Below are positions 26,745 through 37,343 of a DNA stretch of 64,000 nt, piece by piece. This DNA is from Hydrogenophaga sp. (GTDB taxonomy: Bacteria; Pseudomonadota; Gammaproteobacteria; Burkholderiales; Burkholderiaceae_C): NCBI RefSeq assembly GCF_030158645.1, contig NZ_JAOASO010000133.1, positions 54,824 to 118,823 on the forward strand. Direction: 5' to 3'. The notes under the pieces are model-generated. The model was not told the origin of the DNA and ran no database searches. It saw only the letters and a list, made by a program, of their open reading frames with translations. The stretch's first letter is position 1. Every line of letters begins with the position of its first letter. A program made the translations under genes and the position numbers.

Positions 26745-27440
26745 TCACACCTCAAGCCATTCCTTGCGGATCTGCGCATCAGCACGCAGGGTCTCGGGCG
26801 TTCCCTCGAACACGATGCTGCCATGGCCCATCACCAGCACGCGGTCGGAGATGCTCAACGCGATGGTGAGTTTTTGCTCGATCAGCAGCACCGACACGCC
26901 GCGGGCCTTGAGCGTCTGCAGGTATTCGGCCACCAGCTCCACGATCTTGGGCGCCAGACCTTCGGTGGGCTCGTCGATGATGATGAGGTCGGGGTCGCCC
27001 ATGAGCGTGCGGCACAGCGTGAGCATCTGCTGTTCGCCACCGGAGAGCACGCCGGCCTCGGTGTGCTCTCGCTCCTTGAGGCGCGGGAACATGGCGTACA
27101 TGTCGTCAAAACTCCAGCGCGCACCGATGCCCTTGCCCTTTTGGCCGAGCAGCAGGTTCTGGTGCACGGTGAGCTTGGGAAAGATGTCGCGGTTCTCGGG
27201 CACATGGCCGATGCCGAGGTGGGCGATCTCGAAAGGCTTCTTGCCCAGGATGGGCTTGCCCTGCCACGCCACGCTGCCGGTGGCTTCCACCAAACCCATG
27301 ATGGCCTTGGCGGTGGTGGAGCGGCCCGAGCCGTTGCGCCCGAGCAGGGCCACGATCTCGCCCTTGCCGACCGAAAACTGCACCCCGTGCAGCACATGGC
27401 TCTTGCCGTAGTAGGCGTGAAGGTCTTGGATATCGAGCAT
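26745..27440 (-). CDS. LivF-type ABC transporter ATP-binding protein with altered Walker A
   Basis: 231 residues. Second ATPase of a branched-chain amino acid (HAAT/LIV) type importer, cytosolic face of the inner membrane. Walker A reads GRNGSGRST: Arg40 stands where the invariant Lys is expected (codon CGC at 27323-27321). The rest is intact: GHVPENRDIFPKLTV at the Q-loop region, signature LSGGEQQ, Walker B LIIIDEPTEG and a switch residue in LLIEQKL (Gln in place of His, as in LivF). The N-terminus MLDIQDLHAYYGKSHVL is typical. It follows the LivG-type gene by 9 bp and is the last gene of the transporter operon. Confidence 0.93.
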   Translation of the reverse strand: MLDIQDLHAYYGKSHVLHGVQFSVGKGEIVALLGRNGSGRSTTAKAIMGLVEATGSVAWQGKPILGKKPFEIAHLGIGHVPENRDIFPKLTVHQNLLLGQKGKGIGARWSFDDMYAMFPRLKEREHTEAGVLSGGEQQMLTLCRTLMGDPDLIIIDEPTEGLAPKIVELVAEYLQTLKARGVSVLLIEQKLTIALSISDRVLVMGHGSIVFEGTPETLRADAQIRKEWLEV

Positions 27441-27449
27441 GGTGTGTCC

Positions 27450-28235
27450 TCAGTGGCCTGCCGCCTGTTGATCTGCGAGCACCGAGCCCAAATAAGCTTC
27501 TTGCACGCGCGGATTGGCGCGCACGGCTTCGGGCGTGTCGAAAGCAATCACCTCGCCGTACACCACCACGGCGATGCGGTCGGCCAGGCCGAACACCACG
27601 CCCATGTCGTGTTCCACGGTGAGCAGCGTTTTGCCCACCGTCACCTCGCGGATGAGATCGATGAACCGGCTGGTTTCGCTCTTGCTCATGCCGGCCGTGG
27701 GTTCATCGAGCAGGATGACCTGTGCTCCCCCCGCGATCGTGATGCCGATCTCCAGCGCACGCTGTTCGGCGTACGTCAGGTTCATGGCCAGCGTGTCGTG
27801 CTTGCGCTCCAGGTGGATCATGCGCATGAGCTCTTCTGCGCGGTCGTTGGCGTCTTTAAGGTTCGCAAGGAACTTCAGGAAGGTGTACTTGTAGCCCAGG
27901 CTCCAGAGCACGCCGCAGCGCAGGTTCTCGAACACGCTGAGCTTGGGAAAAATGTTCGTGATCTGGAAACTGCGCGAGAGCCCCAGCCGGTTGATCTCGA
28001 AAGGTTTCAGCCCGTTGATGCGGTGGCCGCCGAGGATCACGTCGCCGCTGCTGGGCTCGAATCGGCCCGAAATCAGGTTGAACAGCGTGGACTTGCCCGC
28101 GCCGTTGGGGCCGATGATGGCCACGCGTTCACCGGGCTTCACCGTGAGGTTCACGCCGCGGATGATGTCTGTTTTGCCAAAGCTCTTGCGCAGGTCGCGC
28201 AGTTCCAGCGCCGGCGTGTTTGCCTCTGTGCTCAT
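27450..28235 (-). CDS. LivG-type ABC transporter ATP-binding protein
   Basis: 261 residues. First ATPase of the LIV-type importer. Walker A GPNGAGKST (near residue 42-50) is canonical, Walker B is VILLDEPTAGMS and the switch His is in LLTVEHDMGVVFGLADR. The signature is the degenerate LTYAEQRALEI, usual for LivG relatives. The conserved LSRSFQITNIFPKLSV block precedes it. Its ATG overlaps the LivM stop by 4 nt (ATGA), so it is translationally coupled to the permease. It would pair with the LivF-type protein, which carries the altered Walker A, so this subunit may supply the main hydrolysis site; that is an inference. Confidence 0.94.
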   Translation of the reverse strand: MSTEANTPALELRDLRKSFGKTDIIRGVNLTVKPGERVAIIGPNGAGKSTLFNLISGRFEPSSGDVILGGHRINGLKPFEINRLGLSRSFQITNIFPKLSVFENLRCGVLWSLGYKYTFLKFLANLKDANDRAEELMRMIHLERKHDTLAMNLTYAEQRALEIGITIAGGAQVILLDEPTAGMSKSETSRFIDLIREVTVGKTLLTVEHDMGVVFGLADRIAVVVYGEVIAFDTPEAVRANPRVQEAYLGSVLADQQAAGH

Positions 28236-29524
28236 GCCGCCTCCCGTTGCTGTGTGTGTTTTTCAATCGCCACCTGGATGTCACTCCACTGCCGCATGAA
28301 GCGGCGGCGTACCCATTCGAACAGGACGAAACCAACCGCAAACACGGCGATGGCACCCACCCAGCTCGAAACTCCCTTGGCGTCGAGTTCCAGCCCGAAG
28401 AAACGCAACAGGGTGTCCTGTCCGGCATTGAGCTGCAGGTGGTACATCATCTCGATCATGGCGCCCGCTCCGGCAAACATGACCACACCAAAGACCGCCA
28501 GCAACGCGTAACTGCCCATCACCCGGCGCAGCATGCCGTAAGCCGCCACCCGCACATTCATCATGATCAGACTGGCCACGCCGCCGGGTGCGTACATCAC
28601 CATGAACAAAAAGATCAGGCCCAGGTAGAGCAGCCAGGCTTTGGTGAGCTCCGAGAGCAGCACCGAGGCCAACACCATCAGGATGCCGCCGATGATGGGT
28701 CCGAAAAAGATGGTGGCGCCGCCCAGAAACGTGAACAGCAAGTAAGCCCCCGAGCGCCCGGCACCGACCACTTCGGCCGTGACGATTTCGAAGTTGAGCG
28801 CGCCCAGCCCACCGGCGATACCGGCGAAGAAGCCGGCGATCATGAACGACAGGTAGCGAACTTTTTGCGTGTTGTAACCAATGAACTCCACGCGCTCCGG
28901 GTTGTCGCGCACGGCGTTGAGGATGCGGCCCAGCGGCGTGCGTGTGAAGGCGAACATCAGTCCAACACAGATGAAGGTGTACACCGCGATGAGGAAGTAC
29001 ACCTGCCGTGGCGGCCCGTAGGTCACGCCCATGAAAGCCTCTCCCACCACCCGGTTGCCCGACACGCCGGCTTCGCCACCGAAGAACTCGGAGAACATGA
29101 GGGACATGGCAAACACCAGTTCAGCCATGCCCAACGTGATCATGGCAAAGGTGGTTCCAGCCTTCTTGGTGGTGACGTAGCCAAACAGGATGGCGAAGAA
29201 CAGACCGGTCACGCCGCCGACCAGAGGCAAAAGCGTCACGGGGATGGGCAACTGCCCACCCGACGCGGCGTTGAGCGCGTGCATCGCCACGTAGGATCCC
29301 AGCCCCGTGTAGACCGCGTGGCCGAAGCTCAGCATGCCGCCCTGCCCCAGCAGGATGTTGTAGGACAGGCAGGCAATGATGGCGATGCCCATCTGCGAGA
29401 GCATGGTCACCGCGAGGTTGCTGCTGAACACGAAGGGTGCGACCAGCAGGAGCGCGGCAAAGAGGGACCAGACGGTCCAGCGGCCTTTGTTGAAGCCTGT
29501 TTTGGTGTGTTGCATGGTGGTCAT
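28232..29524 (-). CDS. LivM-type ABC transporter permease
   Basis: 430 residues, start ATG 29524 with GAGAGGG upstream. Inner-membrane permease with about ten helices; SYNILLGQGGMLSFGHAVYTGLG is the conserved N-terminal LivM signature (given in parts), and SFMIAGFFAGIAGGL and a GGATIFFGPIIGGILMV region are the usual central landmarks. About 80 residues at the C-terminus exceed E. coli LivM's end and include an additional hydrophobic segment (VGAIAVFAVGFVLFEWV). It follows LivH by 6 bp and is coupled to LivG. Together with LivH it forms the substrate channel. Confidence 0.93.
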   Translation of the reverse strand: MTTMQHTKTGFNKGRWTVWSLFAALLLVAPFVFSSNLAVTMLSQMGIAIIACLSYNILLGQGGMLSFGHAVYTGLGSYVAMHALNAASGGQLPIPVTLLPLVGGVTGLFFAILFGYVTTKKAGTTFAMITLGMAELVFAMSLMFSEFFGGEAGVSGNRVVGEAFMGVTYGPPRQVYFLIAVYTFICVGLMFAFTRTPLGRILNAVRDNPERVEFIGYNTQKVRYLSFMIAGFFAGIAGGLGALNFEIVTAEVVGAGRSGAYLLFTFLGGATIFFGPIIGGILMVLASVLLSELTKAWLLYLGLIFLFMVMYAPGGVASLIMMNVRVAAYGMLRRVMGSYALLAVFGVVMFAGAGAMIEMMYHLQLNAGQDTLLRFFGLELDAKGVSSWVGAIAVFAVGFVLFEWVRRRFMRQWSDIQVAIEKHTQQREAA

Positions 29525-29530
29525 GGCGGG

Positions 29531-30553
29531 TCAGCCCTCTCGCGTGCCGAGCAGGCCCTTGGGGCGGAAGATCAGGATCAGCACGAGGAACAAGTAGGGC
29601 AGGATCGGCGCCACCTGCGACAGGGTCAGCTTGACCACCGAGTTGTTCTTGGCCGTGTCAGACAGCTCGATGCCGAACTGCTGCGCCAGACTGATGAAGG
29701 AATAGTCGAAAGCGACGGCGAAGGTCTGGATCACGCCGATGAGCACCGAGGCCAGGAACGCGCCGGAGAGCGAGCCCATGCCGCCGACCACCACCACCAC
29801 AAAGATCACGGATCCCACCGTGGCGGCCATGGCCGGCTCGGTGACAAACGTGCTGCCTCCAATCACGCCAGCCAGCCCGGCCAGCCCGGTGCCGGCGCCA
29901 AACACCAGCATGAACACACGCGGCACGTTGTGCCCCAGGCTCTCCACGGTCTCAGGGTGGGTGAGCGCGGCCTGGATCACCAGACCGATGCGGGTGCGCG
30001 TGAGCAGCAGCCAGAGCGACAGCAGCATCAGCAGTGCCACCAGCATCATGAAACCGCGCGTGGCAGGGAATGGCGAGCAGATCACGTTGGCTGCTGAACA
30101 CACCTCGCTGGAGGCAGCACCCCAGACCATTCGCAGCGAGTCGTCGGCCAGGTGCACCAGCGTAAACGCCGGACCGCGCAGGGCTTCGGGCGGTGCGAAG
30201 TCCAGCGCCGTGCGGCCCCAGATCAGTTGCACCACCTCGAGCAGGATGTAGGAAAAGCCGAAGGTCACCAGCAGCTCGGGCACATGACCGAACTTGTGCA
30301 CCTTGCGAAGCGTGAGCCGCTCGAACAGCGCCCCCATGGCACCCACCAGCACGGGGGCCACGATCAGGGCGGGCCAGAAGCCGATCCAGTTGGACAGCGT
30401 GTAGCCCACGTAGGCGCCCACCATGTAAAAGCTGGCATGCGCAAAATTGAGGACGCCCATCATGCTGAAGATGAGGGTCAACCCCGAGCTCAACATGAAC
30501 AGCAACAGACCGTAGCTGATGCCGTTGAGCATGGAGATGATGAAGAACTCCAT
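29531..30553 (-). CDS. LivH-type ABC transporter permease
   Basis: 340 residues from ATG 30553. Inner-membrane permease of the LIV family with about eight helices. The start MEFFIISMLNGISYGLLL and the block MGVLNFAHASFYMVGAYVG are family hallmarks, and VVVVGGMGSLSGAFLASVLIG is the conserved cytoplasmic EAA-like loop region. A periplasmic insert near residues 135-165 (AASSEVCSAANVIC) carries two Cys that could form a disulfide. It is the first gene after the hairpin that separates it from the binding-protein gene, and it is followed by LivM (6 bp). Confidence 0.93.
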   Translation of the reverse strand: MEFFIISMLNGISYGLLLFMLSSGLTLIFSMMGVLNFAHASFYMVGAYVGYTLSNWIGFWPALIVAPVLVGAMGALFERLTLRKVHKFGHVPELLVTFGFSYILLEVVQLIWGRTALDFAPPEALRGPAFTLVHLADDSLRMVWGAASSEVCSAANVICSPFPATRGFMMLVALLMLLSLWLLLTRTRIGLVIQAALTHPETVESLGHNVPRVFMLVFGAGTGLAGLAGVIGGSTFVTEPAMAATVGSVIFVVVVVGGMGSLSGAFLASVLIGVIQTFAVAFDYSFISLAQQFGIELSDTAKNNSVVKLTLSQVAPILPYLFLVLILIFRPKGLLGTREG

Positions 30554-30604
30554 GAGTTCGCCTTTCGTGGCTGGTGTGTCAGCCGTCGGAGCATGGTGAA
30601 AACA

Positions 30605-30630
30605 AACCAGCGCCGGAAACGGCGCTGGTT
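30605..30630 (-). terminator. hairpin with T-tract between binding-protein and permease genes
   Basis: Perfect 11-bp stem AACCAGCGCCG / CGGCGCTGGTT with a 4-nt loop. On the minus strand (direction of transcription) it is followed by TTTGTTTTC. It therefore looks like an intrinsic terminator, probably leaky, that lets the binding protein be made in excess over the membrane parts encoded downstream. Confidence 0.65.
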
Positions 30631-30686
30631 CTACCCAAGGCAACCGCCCTGCACGAAACCGGGTTCGTGCGCGGTGGTGCAGTCGA

Positions 30687-31919
30687 TCAGCCCGGACGCT
30701 TCATCTGGCAGCTGGTGGGCGTGCTGGACACGTAGGACGGATATTCCTTCACTGGCACCAGCGTCATGCCGGTGTTCTCGGCGCTGTAGGGGAACTTTCC
30801 GCCGGCTTTCTGCCAGACCGTGACGAACAGCGGTTGCTGCAACTGGTGGTCCAGCTTGCGCACTTCCACTTCACCGTTGAAGCCCTTGAACTTCAGGCCT
30901 TCCATGGCGGCAGCCACCTTCACCGGGTCGGTGGACTTGGCTTTGGCCATGGCTTCGGACACGGCAGCGTAAGCCAGCGGGATCGCGCCGGTGTACATGT
31001 CGTCCTTGTACTTGGCCTGGAACTCATCAGCCCACTTGCCCATCTGGCCGCCCATGTTGTAGTGCTGGTAAGAGACTTGGTAGACGCGGCCGTCGCCGCC
31101 CGTGCCCAGCGCCGTGGGCGTGCCGGTCACGCCGGTGTAATAGGTGTAAAACTTGCCGGTGTAACCACCTTCGTTGGCGGCCTTCACCAGCAAGGCGAGG
31201 TCGGAACCCCAGTTACCGGTGATCACGGTGTCGGCACCTGAGGCCTTGATCTTGGCCACGTAGGGCGCAAAGTCGCGCACCTGGGCCAGCGGGTGCAGGT
31301 CTTCGCCCACAATCTTCACGTCGGGGCGCTTGCGCGCGAGGTTTTCTTTGGCGAAGCGTGCCACCTGCTGACCGTGCGAGTAGTTCTGGTTGAGCAGATA
31401 GACGTTCTTGACGTCCGGCTGGTCCTTCATGAAGGTGGTCATCGCCTCCATCTTCATGGACGTGTCCGCGTCGAAGCGGAAGTGCCAGTAGTTGCACTTG
31501 CTGTTGGTGAAGTCGGGGTCCACGGCGGCGTAGTTCAGGAAGATCACTTCCTTGCCGGGGTTGCGCTCGTTGTGTTTGCTCACGGCGTCGATCAACGCGC
31601 CGGCCACCGAGGAGCCGTTGCCCTGTGCGATGTAGCGCACGCCCTGGTCGAGTGCGGCCTTGAAGTTGTTCAGGCTCTCGGCGGGGCTGAGCTTGTTGTC
31701 GAAGCCGACCACCTCGAACTTCACGCCGGCCGGATTGCTCTGCGAGAACTTCTCGGCGAAGAACTGCCAGCTCTTGAGCTGGTTGTTGCCCACCGGACCC
31801 ATGAGGCCGGTCTGAGGGTCGATCAGCGCGATCTTGACCGTTTCGCCCTTCTGGGCGTGGGCGCCCAGGGCGCAAGCGAGCAGCGTTGCTGCGGTGAGGC
31901 TCTTGATGGCGAAATGCAT
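30687..31919 (-). CDS. LIV-type ABC transporter periplasmic substrate-binding protein
   Basis: 410 residues. A signal peptide (MHFAIKSLTAATLLACALG, cut after AHA) sends it to the periplasm. The mature part has the Venus-flytrap pattern of the HAAT family: VKIALIDPQTGLMGPVGNNQ at the start, QGVRYIAQGNGSSVAGALID, and YLLNQNYSHGQQVARFAK. These families bind branched-chain amino acids, amides or carboxylic/aromatic acids. As the neighbouring genes are acyl-CoA ligase and beta-oxidation genes, an organic acid is a reasonable alternative ligand; this is not visible in the sequence. First gene of the transporter operon, upstream of the hairpin. Confidence 0.92.
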   Translation of the reverse strand: MHFAIKSLTAATLLACALGAHAQKGETVKIALIDPQTGLMGPVGNNQLKSWQFFAEKFSQSNPAGVKFEVVGFDNKLSPAESLNNFKAALDQGVRYIAQGNGSSVAGALIDAVSKHNERNPGKEVIFLNYAAVDPDFTNSKCNYWHFRFDADTSMKMEAMTTFMKDQPDVKNVYLLNQNYSHGQQVARFAKENLARKRPDVKIVGEDLHPLAQVRDFAPYVAKIKASGADTVITGNWGSDLALLVKAANEGGYTGKFYTYYTGVTGTPTALGTGGDGRVYQVSYQHYNMGGQMGKWADEFQAKYKDDMYTGAIPLAYAAVSEAMAKAKSTDPVKVAAAMEGLKFKGFNGEVEVRKLDHQLQQPLFVTVWQKAGGKFPYSAENTGMTLVPVKEYPSYVSSTPTSCQMKRPG

Positions 31920-31989
31920 TGTCTGTCTCCGATGGTTTTGGGAAAGTCGCGAGCGCAGCTTACAAGCCTGTTGCGGTGCAGCACTCAGG

Positions 31990-32009
31990 GATAGCCCCTA
32001 GGGGCTATC
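31990..32009. promoter_or_regulatory. perfect 20-bp palindrome upstream of the LIV-type operon
   Basis: GATAGCCCCTAGGGGCTATC is its own reverse complement. It lies 71 bp before the binding-protein ATG and 55 bp past the acyl-CoA ligase stop. No T-tract follows on the minus strand, so an operator is more likely than a terminator. The half-site TAGCCCCTA resembles NarL/LuxR-type heptamers, but the regulator is unknown. Confidence 0.5.
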
Positions 32010-32064
32010 GCGCTGGCGACTTTTATGCGCGAAAGTGCTTCTCTCGCGCCCCCCAACCTCGGTG

Positions 32065-33708
<1,644 letters not shown>

Positions 33709-33785
33709 GGGTTGTCTCCTGTGGTTGAGGTTTTGGATAAATCGGCCTGATGGTAGCGGGTTGCTCCGGTCGGCGTTGGGGTGGC

Positions 33786-34940
33786 TTACTTGATGAATTT
33801 TCCGTTGGCGCCAATGATGGTGAGCTCGACGTGTTTTGACGCTTGGCGAGAATCTTTGCCGAAGCCCACGTTGAATCCGCCCAGGCTGACCTGTCTCATG
33901 TTCTCGGCAGCGTTGACCAGACCGCTGCGGGTCAGGTTCTTGCCGGTGCGTTCGATCGCGGCACCCAGAACCCGGGCATTGATGTAGCTCTCGAAGCTCA
34001 CGAATGAGTAGTCGGTGAGTCCGATCTTCTGCATGGCGCTCTGGTATTCCTTGACCAGCGGGTGAGCTTGACTCCAGGGGAACGGCACGACGGATGCCAC
34101 CACCACCCCGACGCCGTCTTTGCCCAAGGCCTTGATGTTGGCGCTGGCGCCCATGACCGACAGCGTGTAGAACTGCACGCCTCGACGCGCCTTGTTGTAG
34201 GACTTGATGAATTCAAAGGTCGGGCGTCCCGCGGTGATCAAGATGATGGCGCCGGGGTTGCTTTCACTCACGGCGGTGACCGCGGCATCCGTGTCCGAGG
34301 CGTTGGACTGGACGCTGGCCACGGCGTGGGGTTTCATGCCGCGCTGCGCCATCGCGGCCTCCACGCCGGCGAGGCCGTCTTTGCCGAAGCTGCTGGCCTG
34401 GTAGACCACCCCGATGCGCTGAATGCCGACGGTCTGCAGGTGCTGGACCAGTTTTTCGGTCTCGTCGCGGTAGCTTGCGCGCACATTGAACACGTTGGGC
34501 ACCGGGGGATTCCTCAGGCTGTCTGCCCCGGTGAACGGCGAGAAGAAGGGGACACCGTTTTGTTTCACAAGGGGGAGGATGGCTTCGCAATTGGGTGTGC
34601 CGGTCACGTTGAAGATGGCAAACACCTTGTCCTGATTGACCATCTGCTCCACATTTTTCACGGTGTTGGGTGCCTGGTAGCCATCGTCCATGGTGATGAC
34701 CTTCAGGCGACGGCCATGAATGCCTCCCCGGGAATTGACCTCGTTGACATAAGCACGCGCTCCATTGTTGATGTCCAGCGTCAACTCGGCGAGCGGTCCA
34801 GTCAGGCCCAGCGACTGGCCCAGCAGTATTTCTGTGTCTGTGACCCCGATTTCAGAGGCGGTGGCCTGGGCGCTGCCCAAGGCCAGCATGAGCGACATCA
34901 GCAGGGCGAAGGCCCGGCGCGGGCGAAGCAGATCCTTCAT
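33786..34940 (-). CDS. second LIV-type periplasmic binding protein without its own permease
   Basis: 384 residues. Signal peptide with Arg-rich start (MKDLLRPRRAFALLMSLMLALGS, cut near AQATASE; given in short). Mature part begins IGVTDTEILLGQSLGLTGPL, typical of the HAAT binding-protein group, and includes NTVKNVEQMVNQDKVFAIFN and NGVPFFSPFTGADSLRNP. AGGAG lies 6 nt before the ATG. No permease or ATPase is adjacent on this side, so it either shares the LIV importer 3 kb away or acts as a sensor. It is upstream of the acyl-CoA ligase (77-bp gap, same strand) and divergent from the Crp/Fnr gene. Ligand unknown. Confidence 0.92.
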   Translation of the reverse strand: MKDLLRPRRAFALLMSLMLALGSAQATASEIGVTDTEILLGQSLGLTGPLAELTLDINNGARAYVNEVNSRGGIHGRRLKVITMDDGYQAPNTVKNVEQMVNQDKVFAIFNVTGTPNCEAILPLVKQNGVPFFSPFTGADSLRNPPVPNVFNVRASYRDETEKLVQHLQTVGIQRIGVVYQASSFGKDGLAGVEAAMAQRGMKPHAVASVQSNASDTDAAVTAVSESNPGAIILITAGRPTFEFIKSYNKARRGVQFYTLSVMGASANIKALGKDGVGVVVASVVPFPWSQAHPLVKEYQSAMQKIGLTDYSFVSFESYINARVLGAAIERTGKNLTRSGLVNAAENMRQVSLGGFNVGFGKDSRQASKHVELTIIGANGKFIK

Positions 34941-35049
34941 GTTTGACTCCTAAAGTTGCAACGGAATGTGCGTTTATAACAATAACGTACTGCGCCTCTC
35001 GTAGTAAAGTTTTCATTCATGCGCACTCTGGCAAAGCGTGCGGGATCGC

Positions 35050-35808
35050 ATGGAACCTTTGCATGCCATGAGACATTTCCGCGAAACAGCTCGCCGAGCC
35101 CCACCCCGGACCCGACCCGTGCTCACCATCTCCAACAGAACTTCACCCGTCTTCGTGGCGAGCCAACCCTGGCTGGACCGACTGCCCCACACGCTGAGAA
35201 CACGCGTCATCAACGAGGTGTTCTCCATCAAGGGGGACAAGGGTGATGTGCTGTTGCGCGCTGGCGAACCCGTGATGGGCTGGTACGCGGTGCTTTCGGG
35301 ATTGGTGAAGCTGCAAACCCACTCGCCCGATGGCCGCCTCTCGGTGTTTCTCGGCGTTTCCGCGGGGGACTGGTTTGGCGAAGGCTCGGCCTTGAAATCG
35401 GAGAAACGGCGCTACGAGGTGGTGGCCTTGCGCGACACAGCCTTGATGTGCCTGCCGCTGCCCCTGTTTGACGAACTGCGCGCGGCCAGCCTGGAGTTCA
35501 ACCAGGCCCTGGTGGCACAGATGAACAAGCGGCTTTCGCAAAGCATGGCCGTGATCGAAGCTGGCCGGGTGCGTTCGCCGCAGCAGCGGGTCGCGCTGTA
35601 CCTCAGCCGGCTCTTCTGGCACGGTATGAAGCGCATTGAGTTGTCGCAAGAAGAACTCGGCCACCTGGCCGGCCTGTCCCGCCAGACCGTGAACAAGGTG
35701 CTGCAGCGCATGCAGCTGGACGGCCTGGTCGCGATCAACTTTGGCCGCATCACCATCCTGGACGAACCAGCGCTCGCTGCCCTGCTGACCACAGCAGATT
35801 CCGATTAG
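35050..35808 (+). CDS. Crp/Fnr family transcriptional regulator
   Basis: 252 residues from ATG 35050; GTG 35038 and ATG 35068 are alternatives and the start is not settled. A cyclic-nucleotide-binding-like jelly roll ([25 protein letters not shown]) is followed by the long dimer helix and a winged helix with recognition element [24 protein letters not shown]. No N-terminal cluster of cysteines as in FNR is seen, so it is not an oxygen sensor of that type. The effector is unknown. It is divergent from the binding-protein/acyl-CoA ligase genes, which makes these its likely targets, and it is followed by selO after 43 bp. Confidence 0.9.
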   Translation: MEPLHAMRHFRETARRAPPRTRPVLTISNRTSPVFVASQPWLDRLPHTLRTRVINEVFSIKGDKGDVLLRAGEPVMGWYAVLSGLVKLQTHSPDGRLSVFLGVSAGDWFGEGSALKSEKRRYEVVALRDTALMCLPLPLFDELRAASLEFNQALVAQMNKRLSQSMAVIEAGRVRSPQQRVALYLSRLFWHGMKRIELSQEELGHLAGLSRQTVNKVLQRMQLDGLVAINFGRITILDEPALAALLTTADSD

Positions 35809-35839
35809 CCTTGCGCGGCCGGGGTCGCTTGCGCAAGGC
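35808..35839 (+). promoter_or_regulatory. 9-bp inverted repeat between Crp/Fnr gene and selO
   Basis: GCCTTGCGC (35808-35816) pairs with GCGCAAGGC (35831-35839) across a 14-nt GC-rich loop. It lies directly before the GACAAT hexamer of selO. There is no T-run, so it is not a clear terminator. It could be an operator or part of the selO promoter region. Confidence 0.3.
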
Positions 35840-35845
35840 GACAAT
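35840..35845 (+). promoter_or_regulatory. -10-like GACAAT immediately before selO
   Basis: The hexamer GACAAT ends 6 nt before the selO ATG at 35852. The geometry predicts a transcript that begins at or next to the start codon. No Shine-Dalgarno lies in the 6-nt gap. It belongs to the series noted before trhO, yciB and map. Confidence 0.35.
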
Positions 35846-35851
35846 GGCCCG

Positions 35852-37333
35852 ATGAACACAACCGTGCACGCAGAGGCCGACCTGGGACTGGTCTGGCGCA
35901 ACCGTTTTGCAGGCCTGGGCGCCGCGTTTTACACACCTTTGCTGCCGACACCGCTGCCTTCTCCCACGTGGGTGGGCATCAGCCACGGCGTCGCTCGGCT
36001 GGTCGGCCTGGACGACGCCTGGCTGACCTCGCCCACCGGGCTGAACGCATTCACCGGCAATGTGCCGATCGCGGGCTCGCAGCCGCTGGCCAGTGTCTAC
36101 AGCGGCCACCAGTTCGGCCACTGGGCCGGTCAACTGGGTGACGGACGTGCGATTCTGCTGGGTGAGGTGGACACCGGGAACGGCCCACAGGAAATACAGC
36201 TCAAGGGCGCGGGACTCACGCCCTACTCCCGCATGGGCGACGGCCGGGCCGTGCTGCGCAGCTCGATCCGCGAATTCCTCTGCAGCGAGGCCATGCACGC
36301 GCTGGGCGTACCCACCAGCCGCGCGCTGTGCGTCACGGGCTCGCCCGCACCGGTCCGGCGCGAAGCAATCGAAACCGCCGCGGTGGTCACGCGGGTGGCG
36401 CCCAGCTTCATCCGCTTTGGACATTTCGAGCATTTCTCGCACAGTGGCCAGCACGACCAGCTGCGCCTCCTGGCCGATTTCGTCATCGACCACTTCTACC
36501 CCGCGTGTCGTGAGGCGCCGGGCAACCCCTATGCCGCGCTGCTGGAAGCTGTGAGCGCGCGCACCGCCGAGACCGTGGCCCAGTGGCAGGCCGTGGGCTT
36601 TTGCCACGGCGTGATGAACACCGACAACATGAGCATCCTGGGCCTCACCATTGACTACGGTCCGTTCCAGTTCCTCGACGCCTTCAACCCCGGCCACATC
36701 TGCAACCACAGCGACACCGGCGGTCGCTACGCCTACAACCGCCAGCCCAACATCGCCTACTGGAACCTGTTTGCGCTCGGCCAGGCCCTGCTGCCGCTGA
36801 TGGACGAGCAGCAGCAGGCGCTGGATGCACTGGAGCCCTACAAGGCGCTGATGCCGGCCGCGCTGCAGCGGCGCATGAGCGCCAAGCTGGGCCTGGCCAG
36901 CGTGCAGGCCGGGGATGCGGAACTCACCGAAGGCCTGATGAAGTTGATGGCCGCCGATGCGGTGGACTTCACCATCTTCTGGCGCCGGCTGAGCCATGCG
37001 GTGGCGGGTGGGCTGGAGCCCGTGCGCGACCTGTTTCTGCAGCGCGACGCCTTCGATGCGTGGGCAGGGCAATGGCAAGCGCGCCTGCAGGCGCAGCCCG
37101 GCTTCGACGCCACCGCCACACAGGCGCACATGCTGCGCACCAACCCGCACGTGGTGCTGCGCAACCACCTGGGCGAAGTCGCCATCCAGCGCGCGAAACA
37201 AGGGGACTTCAGCGAGGTGGCCAGGTTGCAAAACGCACTGGAGCACCCATTTGAAGAAGTCGCCGGTCAAGAAGACCTGGCCGCCTTCCCGCCCGACTGG
37301 GCCAGCCAGATCGAAATCAGTTGCTCGTCCTAG
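35852..37333 (+). CDS. selO: protein adenylyltransferase SelO (YdiU)
   Basis: 493 residues, normal length. SelO is a pseudokinase-fold enzyme that transfers AMP from ATP to Ser, Thr or Tyr of proteins and takes part in redox homeostasis. The nucleotide site is visible: [18 protein letters not shown], the Lys in [19 protein letters not shown] (cited in part), and [19 protein letters not shown] with the metal-binding Asn/Asp pair. The protein ends CSS, with the Cys third from the end matching the selenocysteine/Cys position of the animal and bacterial family. It begins a run with msrB and cysK, which fits its redox role. A GACAAT box lies 6 nt before the ATG. Confidence 0.96.
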   Translation: MNTTVHAEADLGLVWRNRFAGLGAAFYTPLLPTPLPSPTWVGISHGVARLVGLDDAWLTSPTGLNAFTGNVPIAGSQPLASVYSGHQFGHWAGQLGDGRAILLGEVDTGNGPQEIQLKGAGLTPYSRMGDGRAVLRSSIREFLCSEAMHALGVPTSRALCVTGSPAPVRREAIETAAVVTRVAPSFIRFGHFEHFSHSGQHDQLRLLADFVIDHFYPACREAPGNPYAALLEAVSARTAETVAQWQAVGFCHGVMNTDNMSILGLTIDYGPFQFLDAFNPGHICNHSDTGGRYAYNRQPNIAYWNLFALGQALLPLMDEQQQALDALEPYKALMPAALQRRMSAKLGLASVQAGDAELTEGLMKLMAADAVDFTIFWRRLSHAVAGGLEPVRDLFLQRDAFDAWAGQWQARLQAQPGFDATATQAHMLRTNPHVVLRNHLGEVAIQRAKQGDFSEVARLQNALEHPFEEVAGQEDLAAFPPDWASQIEISCSS

Positions 37334-37343
37334 GAGAACCCAG

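Noticed and set aside
28220..30097. A 625-codon plus-strand frame across the LIV permease genes
   Set aside because: His/Gln/Glu-rich mirror of hydrophobic permease codons; the minus strand has clear LivM and LivH proteins.
31990..32009. The 20-bp palindrome as a terminator for the acyl-CoA ligase
   Set aside because: It would fold into an 8-bp stem with a CTAG loop, but no T-run follows on the minus strand.
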